A DNA stretch of 64,000 nucleotides from a virus: the IMG/VR virus record IMGVR_UViG_3300008110_000040, positions 98,187-162,186 of that record. One strand, given 5' to 3'. Shown here in pieces: positions 49,367-57,563 of the stretch. Each line of letters opens with the position of its first letter. Position 1 is the stretch's first letter. The notes below the pieces were generated by a model. The model was not told where the DNA came from, did no database searches, and worked only from the letters and a program-made list of their open reading frames with translations. Position numbers and translations under genes: made by a program.

Positions 49367-51975
49367 ATAATATACACATTTTAATAGAATATATAGTAAG
49401 TAATTGGCCTTTCTTAAATGAAGCTATGAATTCTAAAGAGGTACAATTCCTCACTCAGAAATTTAAGGACGAAGCTGAAGATTTTAACATTACAATATCA
49501 GATGAAGATATAAAAAAAGCTATTGAAACTTTTGATACCAAATTTAAACAGGATCCTAATGTAACTGAAAAAGATTTAAGAAAATACTCTTTAACCCAAC
49601 TATTAAAATTAATTTCAGCTAAACCTGGTTTTGAAAAAGGAACAGCAGAAAAAAAGATTGAAACTACTCCTGATATGGTTTATAATGAGGATGGTATAAT
49701 CATATACAGTGGTGATGTTGAAGATAAATGTATAAAATATGGGGCTGGGGAAAGATGGTGTATTACTAAAGGATCCTATGGTAATTATAGATTTGATCCT
49801 AGACGAGGTTATCCTATATTCTATTTAGTAAGAAACACTAACCTACCCAATAGTGATCCTCTTAGTTTTGTTGCTATTCAGGTTAGAAATGATGGACAGT
49901 ATGTTTACACTAATCGTTTAAATAACCCACATGAATCCGAGGAAATGTCATTTGATGAGTTAGAAAATGAGATTCCTTATTTAAGCTCAATAGAAAATTT
50001 AAAAGGTATTCTTAAATATATCCCACCTAACATAAAGGAAAAAAATAAAGAACAAAAATTTAAGAATGGTATACCATTCAATGAATGGTCTAATGATTTA
50101 GATTTTAATGATAAAAAACTTTATTTATCTATAAGAGGTCCTATAGTAACAAAGGAAGGTGAATATTATAACAGAGGTCAACTATTTAGTAATTTATCTA
50201 CTGAAGCTTTTGTAACTAAAGTTCTTCCTAAATATGATAAGTTAACTGAATGGTTATTTCAAAACCCATGGATATTTCGTTTTAATATTCTATTAAATAA
50301 TATAGAATTATTTAAACCACCATACCAAAAATCATTATTAGCTAAAGTAAATAGTCCTGGTCATCCTATAAACGTTACTGGTGAAGATATATTAGGTAGA
50401 AAATTTGATTTTAATATTAGTAAAATATTAGTTAATACTAATAAAATACCTAATAGCAAAGAATATAATTTTTATGTAACTGAAAACGGAAATGCTATAG
50501 TAAATATAGGATATGATAGAACTGGAGTGGAGGTAGATGTCATTACTGAAGATGAAACATATAAAGATATTAAATTATCAAAAAGAACCCAAAAATATTT
50601 ATTTGATTTTCCCGGAATAGTTAATATACCGTTAGATTCATTAGCTCGTGCTATACAAGTTAATGATTTAGATAGTGATAAGATTACAGATGTAATAGAT
50701 GCTGCTAGAAAATCTAATGATACTTCAAAGAAAATTATAAAAGTAGGTAATACCGAGGTACTTTTTGATACATCAGGTAACCTATTAAAAACATATCAAA
50801 TTGAAAATAATAGTATTAAACCCGTTGATAAAGATAATGAAGATGTAATTAAAGCTACAAATCAATTTATTGAAGATGCTAGTTCAAATGAAGAAATACA
50901 AGATAATTTAGTATCCTCTATTTTAAGTAGAAGACCAATGTTTAATAACGAAATTTCATCAAAGATATTAGCAAATACCCCTAAAGATAAATTAACTAGA
51001 GGTTTAGAAGGTGTAGTTTCTTACAATAATAATTTATATTCTTTTGTTCTTCCTGAAAGTTTTGAATTTAAAGGATATAAAGCAATAAATGGAAGAATGA
51101 CAGACACATCGCTAGGCAATAACCCAGAAATGGGAGTCGCTTATAGAGAATTCTTAAAAAACAATAACGTAGAATTAACTAACAATATGATTACTAACTT
51201 GTTTGAAAGAAATAGATGGAGAACACCTTATTCTTCTAAATTAACATTTGCTAGTACTCCTGATTTACCATACGCTGAAGGTTCTACATATAGATTAGTA
51301 GTTAATGATGGTAAAATATACATTGTAAATACAGCAAACCCAGCTGAAAGCTTTAGAATTTCAGAAAAAACAGGAAGAATATTGTCAGCTAGACCTCCTA
51401 GATCAACAACACCTCGCCCAACACCAGCTCAATTAGGAGCAGGTGAACGAGTACCTATAGCTGGAGCTGGAAGAAGAGGAAGACCAGTTGGAGGAACTAA
51501 TAGACCTATTGAAGGTAACATAAGTGATGATTTAACTACTACTTTAACAAATAGTAATTTATTAGATTCATTTAACCAATTACCTATCAATATTCGCTCT
51601 AGATTCTTTGGTGATTCAACTAGAGGAAATTTACGTAATGATAGAGGAGTATCACGCCGCGATAACCTATTAGGTAATTTAGGTCACGTTGATTATGTAA
51701 GAATAGTAGGTCCAAGCGCTATATATGGTATCCAATTAGAATCAGGAAACGTAGTAGCTTCATTAGTAGCTCAACCAGGTAATAGCCACTGGTTATTAAC
51801 TCAAAACGGAGCATTCCAATTAGATAGTCCAGCTAACTTGGTAGACGCATTAAGACAACGTAACTTAACGGAAATGCGCGATTATATAGTTAATGAATAT
51901 ATAGAGCGTAGTCCTGAAAATATTGATGAATTAAAGGACACCATTAGAAAACATATTGAGGAAACAAAAAATTAA
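49363..51975 (+). CDS. Large internal virion-type protein (870 residues)
   Basis: The start ends in WPFLNEAMN, an LxE-A site. Residues about 110-165 (GDVEDKCIKYGAGERWCIT...PIFYLVRN) match the domain in the early protein at 13434. Multiple repeats of a beta unit follow. An Arg/Pro-rich hinge (about 685-720) includes an AT-hook-like GRRGRPVGG. The C-terminus is a separate alpha/beta domain. Possibly injected with DNA; function unknown. Confidence 0.6.
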   Translation: MNNIHILIEYIVSNWPFLNEAMNSKEVQFLTQKFKDEAEDFNITISDEDIKKAIETFDTKFKQDPNVTEKDLRKYSLTQLLKLISAKPGFEKGTAEKKIETTPDMVYNEDGIIIYSGDVEDKCIKYGAGERWCITKGSYGNYRFDPRRGYPIFYLVRNTNLPNSDPLSFVAIQVRNDGQYVYTNRLNNPHESEEMSFDELENEIPYLSSIENLKGILKYIPPNIKEKNKEQKFKNGIPFNEWSNDLDFNDKKLYLSIRGPIVTKEGEYYNRGQLFSNLSTEAFVTKVLPKYDKLTEWLFQNPWIFRFNILLNNIELFKPPYQKSLLAKVNSPGHPINVTGEDILGRKFDFNISKILVNTNKIPNSKEYNFYVTENGNAIVNIGYDRTGVEVDVITEDETYKDIKLSKRTQKYLFDFPGIVNIPLDSLARAIQVNDLDSDKITDVIDAARKSNDTSKKIIKVGNTEVLFDTSGNLLKTYQIENNSIKPVDKDNEDVIKATNQFIEDASSNEEIQDNLVSSILSRRPMFNNEISSKILANTPKDKLTRGLEGVVSYNNNLYSFVLPESFEFKGYKAINGRMTDTSLGNNPEMGVAYREFLKNNNVELTNNMITNLFERNRWRTPYSSKLTFASTPDLPYAEGSTYRLVVNDGKIYIVNTANPAESFRISEKTGRILSARPPRSTTPRPTPAQLGAGERVPIAGAGRRGRPVGGTNRPIEGNISDDLTTTLTNSNLLDSFNQLPINIRSRFFGDSTRGNLRNDRGVSRRDNLLGNLGHVDYVRIVGPSAIYGIQLESGNVVASLVAQPGNSHWLLTQNGAFQLDSPANLVDALRQRNLTEMRDYIVNEYIERSPENIDELKDTIRKHIEETKN

Positions 51976-51977
51976 TA

Positions 51978-51985
51978 ATATTTAT
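51978..51985 (+). promoter_or_regulatory. Late promoter box
   Basis: ATATTTAT, 14 nt before the ATG at 52000. Confidence 0.5.
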
Positions 51986-51999
51986 ATAAAAATAATACC

Positions 52000-52476
52000 A
52001 TGAAATTAAATAGTAGTTTAGTAAAACAATTAATTAAAGAAGCCATTGCTGATCGTATCAAAATGATAGATGAAGCTGGTGATATTGCTGCTTTAGAAGC
52101 AAAAATCAGAAAAGTAGAAGAAGATATCAAAGATGCTATGGCGGTTAAAGCGTCATTAACCTCTATGGAAGGTCTAAAATACTATGTTAACCCAGAAATC
52201 ATCAGTGATATGATGGATGATATGGAAGCTAGTATTAAAGAATTACAAACCAAGAAAAAAGATCTAGAAGACCAGAAAAAAGCAATGGATAAAAATTCTA
52301 AAGGTCCTAAAAAGTCTGAAAAAAAAGAAGATAAAAAAGAAGTAAATGAGCGTAAATTAACTACTAAAGAAAAAAACAAAAAAGAAAAAGTAGTTAAATC
52401 GATGAAAAAAGATTTTGGAGGATCTAAGTCTGATATGTACGCTATAGCTACTAGCGTTGCTAAAAAATCAAAATAA
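52000..52476 (+). CDS. Coiled-coil late protein with capsid-targeting-like start
   Basis: 158 residues. LVKQLIKEAIADRIKMIDEAG gives an amphipathic helix followed by IDE-A, a good prohead-protease site. Then a long coiled coil (about 28-95) and a Lys-rich tail. Resembles scaffold or core proteins in composition. Confidence 0.6.
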   Translation: MKLNSSLVKQLIKEAIADRIKMIDEAGDIAALEAKIRKVEEDIKDAMAVKASLTSMEGLKYYVNPEIISDMMDDMEASIKELQTKKKDLEDQKKAMDKNSKGPKKSEKKEDKKEVNERKLTTKEKNKKEKVVKSMKKDFGGSKSDMYAIATSVAKKSK

Positions 52477-52477
52477 T

Positions 52478-52828
52478 ATGGACTCTATAAAAAGAATGCA
52501 GCGATTAGCTGGTTTACTAACAGAATCATTAGATCCTGTAGGTAAAGAAGATGCGGATATAGATAATGACGGTGATACAGATAAAACAGATAAGTATTTA
52601 CTTAAACGCCGTAAAGCAATATCTAAAAACCTTAAAGAAGGCGACCATGAAGTATCTATGGCTCAGAATAGCTTAGAGGCAATAGCTAAAGCAGCAATGG
52701 AATTATCTCAAAAGATAGGAAATGTAGAGCGCAATATACCAGGTTGGATTCAAGACCATATAACAAATGCTGAAAATTACATTGAGCAAGCCGCTCAAGG
52801 TTTTCATGAACTAAAAGATGATGAATAA
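52478..52828 (+). CDS. Small late protein with RMQRLAG motif and Ca-binding-like loop
   Basis: 116 residues. Opens with IKRMQRLAGLLTESLD (LTE-S site). DADIDNDGDTDKTDKYL (about 23-39) looks like a dockerin or EF-hand calcium loop. The rest is helical. The same RM-xLAG motif occurs inside the protein at 24569. Confidence 0.6.
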   Translation: MDSIKRMQRLAGLLTESLDPVGKEDADIDNDGDTDKTDKYLLKRRKAISKNLKEGDHEVSMAQNSLEAIAKAAMELSQKIGNVERNIPGWIQDHITNAENYIEQAAQGFHELKDDE

Positions 52829-53372
52829 AACATTATTATTAGAAAAATATATTAAGAAAGCTGTTCGTATGGCCTTAAAGGAAGAAGAACAGCAACAAAA
52901 ACGAGCTGAGAAAGCGATGTACTTTATACATCGTTTTCCTGGTTTGAAAAAAACACTAGAAGAACTAATGTCTCCTGCTTTTGGAAGGTATATATCTGAT
53001 GTCTCTTTAATAGCACCTAAACCTACTACATTTGGTATAGGACTAATTAATGGACAAGATTTTACAGTAACATATTTAGGAAAAAATAATTTTTCTGTAA
53101 AAGTATCAGGTAAAAAATATAATCCTATTAATATAGGAGAATCTGAAAGAGCATCACAAGCAATAGCTGATTTACTTGAATTAAATTATGCTCCTAAAGA
53201 GTCTACAGAAGAATTAGCATCTCAACGTGATGCCGATATTAAAGCCGATCTAGAAGGAGGAAGTACACCTCCATCTATTCCTACACCACCTTCTCCTGGA
53301 GAAACACCAACCCCTGAAGAAGAACCTACCCCAGAAGAAACACCAACTCCTGAAGAAGAACCTGCTGCTTAA
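52818..53372 (+). CDS. Late protein with Pro/Glu repeat tail
   Basis: 184 residues. N-terminal amphipathic helix (LLEKYIKKAVRMALKEEEQ), a small alpha/beta middle, and a tail of TPEEEP/TPEET repeats (about 148-182) that would be disordered. Overlaps the previous gene by 11 nt. Confidence 0.55.
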   Translation: MMNKTLLLEKYIKKAVRMALKEEEQQQKRAEKAMYFIHRFPGLKKTLEELMSPAFGRYISDVSLIAPKPTTFGIGLINGQDFTVTYLGKNNFSVKVSGKKYNPINIGESERASQAIADLLELNYAPKESTEELASQRDADIKADLEGGSTPPSIPTPPSPGETPTPEEEPTPEETPTPEEEPAA

Positions 53373-53419
53373 AATTTGGGTAGGTAAAAAATAAGTTATA
53401 TATTTAAAAAAAAACACTT

Positions 53420-54157
53420 ATGAGTAAGATCAAAAGACTCTTTTTTGATATTGAAACTAGTCCTAATATTGGATTATTTTGGACAGCTGGTTATAAACTA
53501 AGTATAGGTCACGACAATATTATAAAAGAACGAGCAATCATATGCATTTGTTATAAATGGGCAGATGAAAAAGAAGTTCATTCATTGACATGGGACGCTA
53601 AACAAAATGACAAAAATTTATTAGAAAAATTCATTAAAATAGCTAATGAAGCTGATGAATTAGTAGGACATAATGGAGACAAATATGACTTACCTTGGGT
53701 TAGAACTAGATGTTTATATCACGGTATTGATTTATTTCCTACTTATACCACTATAGATACTTTAAAGTATGCGCGTTCTAAATTCAAATTTAATAGCAAT
53801 AAACTCGATTATATCGCGCAATTTTTAGGCTTAGGAGCCAAAATCAGCACAGGGTTTAACTTATGGAAAGACATTGTTTTAAACAAAGATAAAAAAGCAA
53901 TGGATCAAATGGTTGAATATTGTAAAGGTGATGTAATTTTATTAGAAAAAGTATATAATAAACTAGCACCCCATTTTCCTGAAAAAACACACGTTAGTGA
54001 AGATAAAACAGATTGCCCTACATGCGGCTCAAGCAAATGGTCATTCTCTAAACGCAGAATGTCAGCATTAGGAACAGTTCGTGTACAAATGCAGTGTAAA
54101 AAATGTGGCCGTTATCATACAGTGTCTGAAAAAATATATGAATCTGTAACAGCATAA
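53420..54157 (+). CDS. DEDD-type 3'-5' exonuclease with zinc ribbon
   Basis: 245 residues. FFDIETSPN (about 8-16), VGHNGDKYDLPWV (about 83-95) and YCKGDVILLEKVY (about 171-183) give the RNase H-like exonuclease motifs. A C-terminal zinc ribbon (CPTC...CKKC, about 200-230) follows. It degrades DNA or RNA from 3' ends; partner and substrate are unknown. Confidence 0.8.
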   Translation: MSKIKRLFFDIETSPNIGLFWTAGYKLSIGHDNIIKERAIICICYKWADEKEVHSLTWDAKQNDKNLLEKFIKIANEADELVGHNGDKYDLPWVRTRCLYHGIDLFPTYTTIDTLKYARSKFKFNSNKLDYIAQFLGLGAKISTGFNLWKDIVLNKDKKAMDQMVEYCKGDVILLEKVYNKLAPHFPEKTHVSEDKTDCPTCGSSKWSFSKRRMSALGTVRVQMQCKKCGRYHTVSEKIYESVTA

Positions 54158-54190
54158 TATTTATTGGCAAAGTAATTTTATTACCTTTAT
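54157..54190 (+). promoter_or_regulatory. Fused late and early promoters
   Basis: The stop TAA runs into ATATTTAT (54157), and GGCAAAG (54166) with TACCTTTAT (54182, 16 nt) follows at once. The gene at 54202 may therefore be expressed in both phases. Confidence 0.55.
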
Positions 54191-54201
54191 AAAAAAGTAA
54201 A

Positions 54202-54639
54202 ATGAACCGCACAACACTACGCACACTAATAAAAGAGGCTATTCGTAAAACTCTTAAAGAACAAGAAGATTTAACCCCTATAGACCCAGGACCTGGACAA
54301 GAGCCAGCAAATGTTCCTACTTCAGATGAAGCACCATCTGAAGCTGAAACTCCTGAAGCACCATCAGGAAATATCAGCAAAGAAGAAGCTAAACAGTTGG
54401 TTAAAGGTACTAAAGGTAAATTTTTTACTGTTACATTTATTAAAAAAGATGGAACAGAACGAGTAATGAATGCTCGTTTAGGTGTTAAAGCTTATCTTAA
54501 AGGCGGTGATTTACCATATAACCCAGATGAAAAAGGATTAATTCCTGTATATGATATGAAAAATGGTGGTTATAGAATGGTAAACGTTAATACCATTAAA
54601 AAATTAAAAATAGGTAATAACGAATATAACGTACAATAA
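54202..54639 (+). CDS. Late protein with capsid-targeting-like start
   Basis: 145 residues. LRTLIKEAIRKTLKEQED is the shared N-terminal helix. An acidic Pro/Glu linker (about 25-60) leads to a small beta domain (GKFFTVTFIKKDGTERVMNAR). Function unknown. Confidence 0.55.
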   Translation: MNRTTLRTLIKEAIRKTLKEQEDLTPIDPGPGQEPANVPTSDEAPSEAETPEAPSGNISKEEAKQLVKGTKGKFFTVTFIKKDGTERVMNARLGVKAYLKGGDLPYNPDEKGLIPVYDMKNGGYRMVNVNTIKKLKIGNNEYNVQ

Positions 54640-54995
54640 TGGAGTTAGTAGGTATTTTAAAAGAAAATAAACAAATTTATTATTTAGAATTAATTCCTCT
54701 AGATAATAAAACTAAAGTTAAGGAAATAGAAAAACAAATATCTAAATTACAGGCTTTAGGAGCTAATATGAGTGCAATCGATATGAAAACTTTATATAAA
54801 AATATAAAGCGATTTTTTGTTGGGAAATATAAAGATGGTAGTGATATTCCTACACCATATACTGATAAAAGTGAATTATTTAACAACCAATATGATACTA
54901 AAGCTACAATATTTACTAAAGAAGAAGCAGAAAAACGCAAAGCCTTTATAGATAAGTATGTAAAAGATTGGATTGTAAATATAAAAACAGTATAA
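54639..54995 (+). CDS. Hypothetical protein
   Basis: 118 residues, soluble, Lys-rich, starting on the previous stop (TAATG). The stop codon forms the first bases of the 38-nt repeat that follows. Confidence 0.5.
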   Translation: MELVGILKENKQIYYLELIPLDNKTKVKEIEKQISKLQALGANMSAIDMKTLYKNIKRFFVGKYKDGSDIPTPYTDKSELFNNQYDTKATIFTKEEAEKRKAFIDKYVKDWIVNIKTV

Positions 54996-55030
54996 CATTT
55001 AGACAGATTCATAGCCTGTCGCTCGTAAGA
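54993..55030 (+). repeat. Structured 38-nt repeat, copy 2
   Basis: TAACATTTAGACAG...CCTGTCGCTCGTAAGA, matching copy 1 at 25873. GACAG/CTGTC hairpin. Again directly at a late gene's stop codon. Confidence 0.7.
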
Positions 55031-55050
55031 GATAAAATAATATGGAAGCT

Positions 55051-55087
55051 GTGGCTCCGATCAAAAGATTGGGGCCACTCTTGTTTT
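55051..55087 (+). terminator. Intrinsic terminator
   Basis: GTGGCtCCgATC-aaaa-GATtGGgGCCAC hairpin followed by TCTTGTTTT. Confidence 0.75.
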
Positions 55088-55091
55088 GAAA

Positions 55092-55116
55092 GTCAAAATA
55101 AAGATATTAAATTTAT
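55092..55116 (+). promoter_or_regulatory. Early promoter
   Basis: GTCAAAA at 55092 and TAAATTTAT at 55108 (16 nt). Confidence 0.7.
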
Positions 55117-55122
55117 AAAATT

Positions 55123-55641
55123 ATGGATAAAAAAATAGTAATAGTAGGTAGTGGAGTAGCAGGTATTAGTGCTGCATTAAAATTAATAGATAATAACTAC
55201 CCAGGAGAATTAATTACCATTATAGATAAAGGTAATGATCCTTATGTTCGTAAACCAGAAGAAGTAATGACAGGATTTGCAGGAGCTGGAGGATTCTCAG
55301 ATGGTAAACTTACTTATCATACATCAATTGGTGGTCAATTAAGTAAATATTGTGGTGAAGAAAAAGCTTATGATTTAATGGATCAATCTATTGAAATGTG
55401 GAAACGCTTCCATCCAGATCCATCTAAAATAATGTACTCAAATCCACAATCTGAACCGGATTTTATTAAACCTTATTTTGGTCTTCGTTTATTTCCTGTT
55501 TACCATATTGGTACAGATTATTTACACGAAATAGGAAAACGTTGGTATGATTATTTAGTTGATAAAGGTGTTAAATTTGTGTGGGAGACTGAGGTAGAGG
55601 ATATTGACTTTGAAACTGGGGAAATAATATTAAAAGATTAA
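55123..55641 (+). CDS. FAD-dependent oxidoreductase, N-terminal half (split gene)
   Basis: 172 residues. IVIVGSGVAGISAALKL (about 5-21) is the FAD-binding GxGxxG motif, and GAGGFSDGKL (about 51-60) matches the COG2509-type FAD-dependent dehydrogenase family. The protein stops at EIILKD, where the family continues with the region encoded at 56766. The two pieces (172 + 265 residues) add up to roughly a full-length protein. Two inserted genes separate them. Confidence 0.75.
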   Translation: MDKKIVIVGSGVAGISAALKLIDNNYPGELITIIDKGNDPYVRKPEEVMTGFAGAGGFSDGKLTYHTSIGGQLSKYCGEEKAYDLMDQSIEMWKRFHPDPSKIMYSNPQSEPDFIKPYFGLRLFPVYHIGTDYLHEIGKRWYDYLVDKGVKFVWETEVEDIDFETGEIILKD

Positions 55642-55648
55642 TATTTAT
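55641..55648 (+). promoter_or_regulatory. Late promoter box overlapping a stop codon
   Basis: ATATTTAT begins on the last base of the oxidoreductase N-half stop, 14 nt before the ATG at 55663. Confidence 0.5.
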
Positions 55649-55662
55649 ATTAAAACATAATT

Positions 55663-55893
55663 ATGAAAAAATCTGAATTACAACAAATCATTAAAGAAGA
55701 AATACAAAAATCCCCTCAATATGTAGCCGACAAACTGTGGGATAAATTTAATGGAAATTTTGAAAAAATAGATAGATATATTGACGGTAAATTGTTAAAA
55801 AATATAAATAGATCTAAAATTTCTGTTGATAAAGTTGATAACATGGATAAATTTTGGAAAGAAGTATATAGATTAATATCTAATAAACTTTAA
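55663..55893 (+). CDS. Small late protein with capsid-targeting-like start
   Basis: 76 residues. LQQIIKEEIQKSPQYV fits the shared N-terminal helix; the remainder is basic and helical. It lies inside the insertion that splits the oxidoreductase gene. Confidence 0.55.
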   Translation: MKKSELQQIIKEEIQKSPQYVADKLWDKFNGNFEKIDRYIDGKLLKNINRSKISVDKVDNMDKFWKEVYRLISNKL

Positions 55894-55921
55894 TTTTCTT
55901 AGATTTTTTCTTAGATTTGTA

Positions 55922-55929
55922 ATATTTAT
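55922..55929 (+). promoter_or_regulatory. Late promoter box
   Basis: ATATTTAT, 5 nt before the ATG at 55935. TTCTTAGATTT is repeated in tandem just upstream. Confidence 0.45.
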
Positions 55930-55934
55930 AATCG

Positions 55935-56078
55935 ATGGGACGTATCAAAAAATATCAAACAGAAGATGAACGTATTCTCAAACAACGAGAATATAGTAAG
56001 AAATATTACTGGTCTAATAAAGAAAAAATCGATGAAAAACTTAAACAAAAATACCACGAAAAGAAAACAAAACAATAA
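55935..56078 (+). CDS. 47-residue basic peptide (endonuclease-like leader)
   Basis: Very basic; REYSKKYYWSNKEKIDEKLKQ resembles the N-terminal region of HNH homing endonucleases. It overlaps the GIY-YIG gene start in a different frame, so it is either a separate peptide or a frameshifted former N-terminus. Confidence 0.4.
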   Translation: MGRIKKYQTEDERILKQREYSKKYYWSNKEKIDEKLKQKYHEKKTKQ

Positions 56079-56769
56079 TTTTATAGTTTATATTCATATA
56101 CGACCTGATATAAATGAACCATTTTATGTTGGAAAAGGAGTACCTGGAAGAGAAATTAGAACATGTGGTAGAAATCAATACTGGCATAACATTATAAATA
56201 AAAATAATGGTGTGTTTGAACCTAAAATACTATTTGAAGGATTAACTGAAGAGGAAGCATTGTTAAAAGAAAGAGAAATAGAATTGGATTTAAAAAATAA
56301 AGGTTATATATTAGCTAATATAGCTGAATGTGGTGTCAAAGCTGGTACTACTGGAATGAAGCATTCTAAAGAATCTAAACATAAAATGAGTGAATATTGG
56401 AAACAATATTACAATGAAAATCCTAGCCCTAAAAAAGGTATTAAGATGAGTAAGGAAAGTAGTGAGAAGAAAAGTAAGTCTATGATGGGTAAAAAAGTTA
56501 AATTAGGTGTAAAAGAATCTGATGAAACTAGAAAAAAGAAAAGTATTGGAATAAAAAACAGAGATCCTAAATGGATAGAAAAAAGAAATAAATCTATGGG
56601 TGATAAACTTAAAGATTTAAACATTTATACTTTTCAACATTTAGAAACTAAAGAAATTTTTAAAGGTACTAGAAAAGAATTTGAAAATAAATTTAATTTA
56701 AATGGTGGAAGACTTAGTCAATTAATTAATAATAAAGTTTTAAAATATAAAAATTGGATAAAAATATGA
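56032..56769 (+). CDS. GIY-YIG homing endonuclease
   Basis: 245 residues from the ATG at 56032. FIVYIHIRPDINEPFYVGKG (about 17-36) carries the GIY-YIG pattern. EREIELDL (about 77-84) holds the likely catalytic Glu, and NUMOD3-like helices (TGMKHSKESKHKMSEYW, K---MMGKK) occupy the middle. The C-terminus has a DNA-binding repeat. Its stop overlaps the start of the oxidoreductase second half (ATGA). As a mobile element it is the likely cause of the split. Confidence 0.8.
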   Translation: MKNLNKNTTKRKQNNNFIVYIHIRPDINEPFYVGKGVPGREIRTCGRNQYWHNIINKNNGVFEPKILFEGLTEEEALLKEREIELDLKNKGYILANIAECGVKAGTTGMKHSKESKHKMSEYWKQYYNENPSPKKGIKMSKESSEKKSKSMMGKKVKLGVKESDETRKKKSIGIKNRDPKWIEKRNKSMGDKLKDLNIYTFQHLETKEIFKGTRKEFENKFNLNGGRLSQLINNKVLKYKNWIKI

Positions 56770-57563
56770 GAAAAATAAAATTTGACACTTGTATAGTAGG
56801 TACAGGTAAAGCTGGAATAGACTTTTCAGCTAAGCTAGCTCAGAAATATAATTTACCTACTGAGCAAAAGTCGGTCCAAATAGGCTGTAGGTTCGAGGCA
56901 CCACAAAAATACTTCCAGAAATTAATTGATGTAAGTTACGATTTTAAACTATATCAAAAGTTTGACAATGTGTCGTTACGTTCATTCTGTACTAACAATA
57001 ACGCGGCTTATGTAGCAGTAGAAGAAACGTATGGTGATATAACATATAATGGCCATGCTAAAAAAGGTGAAGAATTTCGCAATGACATGACTAACTTTGG
57101 CATCTTAATGGAAATTAAAGGTATTGAAAATCCATTTGAATGGTCACGAGATGTTGTTAAAAAATGTAATATAGTAGATGGTCAAACAAAGGAAAAAATA
57201 GGAGGAATATATTATTCACCAAATCAAACAAGACAACCATCTAATACCTCTGAGGGTGAAAGAGTTAAATCTCATCAAGCTCATGAACATGTATTACCTA
57301 TAATAAGAGAAGCATTCGGTGGGTATTTTGAATACATTGAAAACTTCATTGACCAAATGAATAAAGTATTCGAATTTGGTGATGATTGGGGTATGTATAT
57401 TCCTGAAGTAAAATATCTATCTCCTGAACCATTAGTAAATTATAAAAACTTAGCATTAGTTGATTATCCTAACGTACACTTCGTAGGTGATGCTTTAAGT
57501 GCTCGTGGAATTACAGTATCAGGAGCGCATGGGATATATGTTGCTGAATATTTATTAGCATGA
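56766..57563 (+). CDS. FAD-dependent oxidoreductase, C-terminal half (split gene)
   Basis: 265 residues from the ATG at 56766. KFDTCIVGTGKAGIDF-AKLA-KYNLP (about 5-30) followed by VQIGCRFEAP (about 38-47), and later VHFVGDALSARGITVSGAHGIYVAEYL (about 238-264), are typical of the second half of COG2509-type FAD dehydrogenases. No separate FAD N-terminus is present, so it needs the 55123 product. Translation probably couples to the homing endonuclease through ATGA. Confidence 0.75.
   Translation: MRKIKFDTCIVGTGKAGIDFSAKLAQKYNLPTEQKSVQIGCRFEAPQKYFQKLIDVSYDFKLYQKFDNVSLRSFCTNNNAAYVAVEETYGDITYNGHAKKGEEFRNDMTNFGILMEIKGIENPFEWSRDVVKKCNIVDGQTKEKIGGIYYSPNQTRQPSNTSEGERVKSHQAHEHVLPIIREAFGGYFEYIENFIDQMNKVFEFGDDWGMYIPEVKYLSPEPLVNYKNLALVDYPNVHFVGDALSARGITVSGAHGIYVAEYLLA

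Noticed and set aside
53260-53372. Tandem repeat in the Pro/Glu tail
   Set aside because: Explained as coding for a disordered protein tail; no sign of a separate element.
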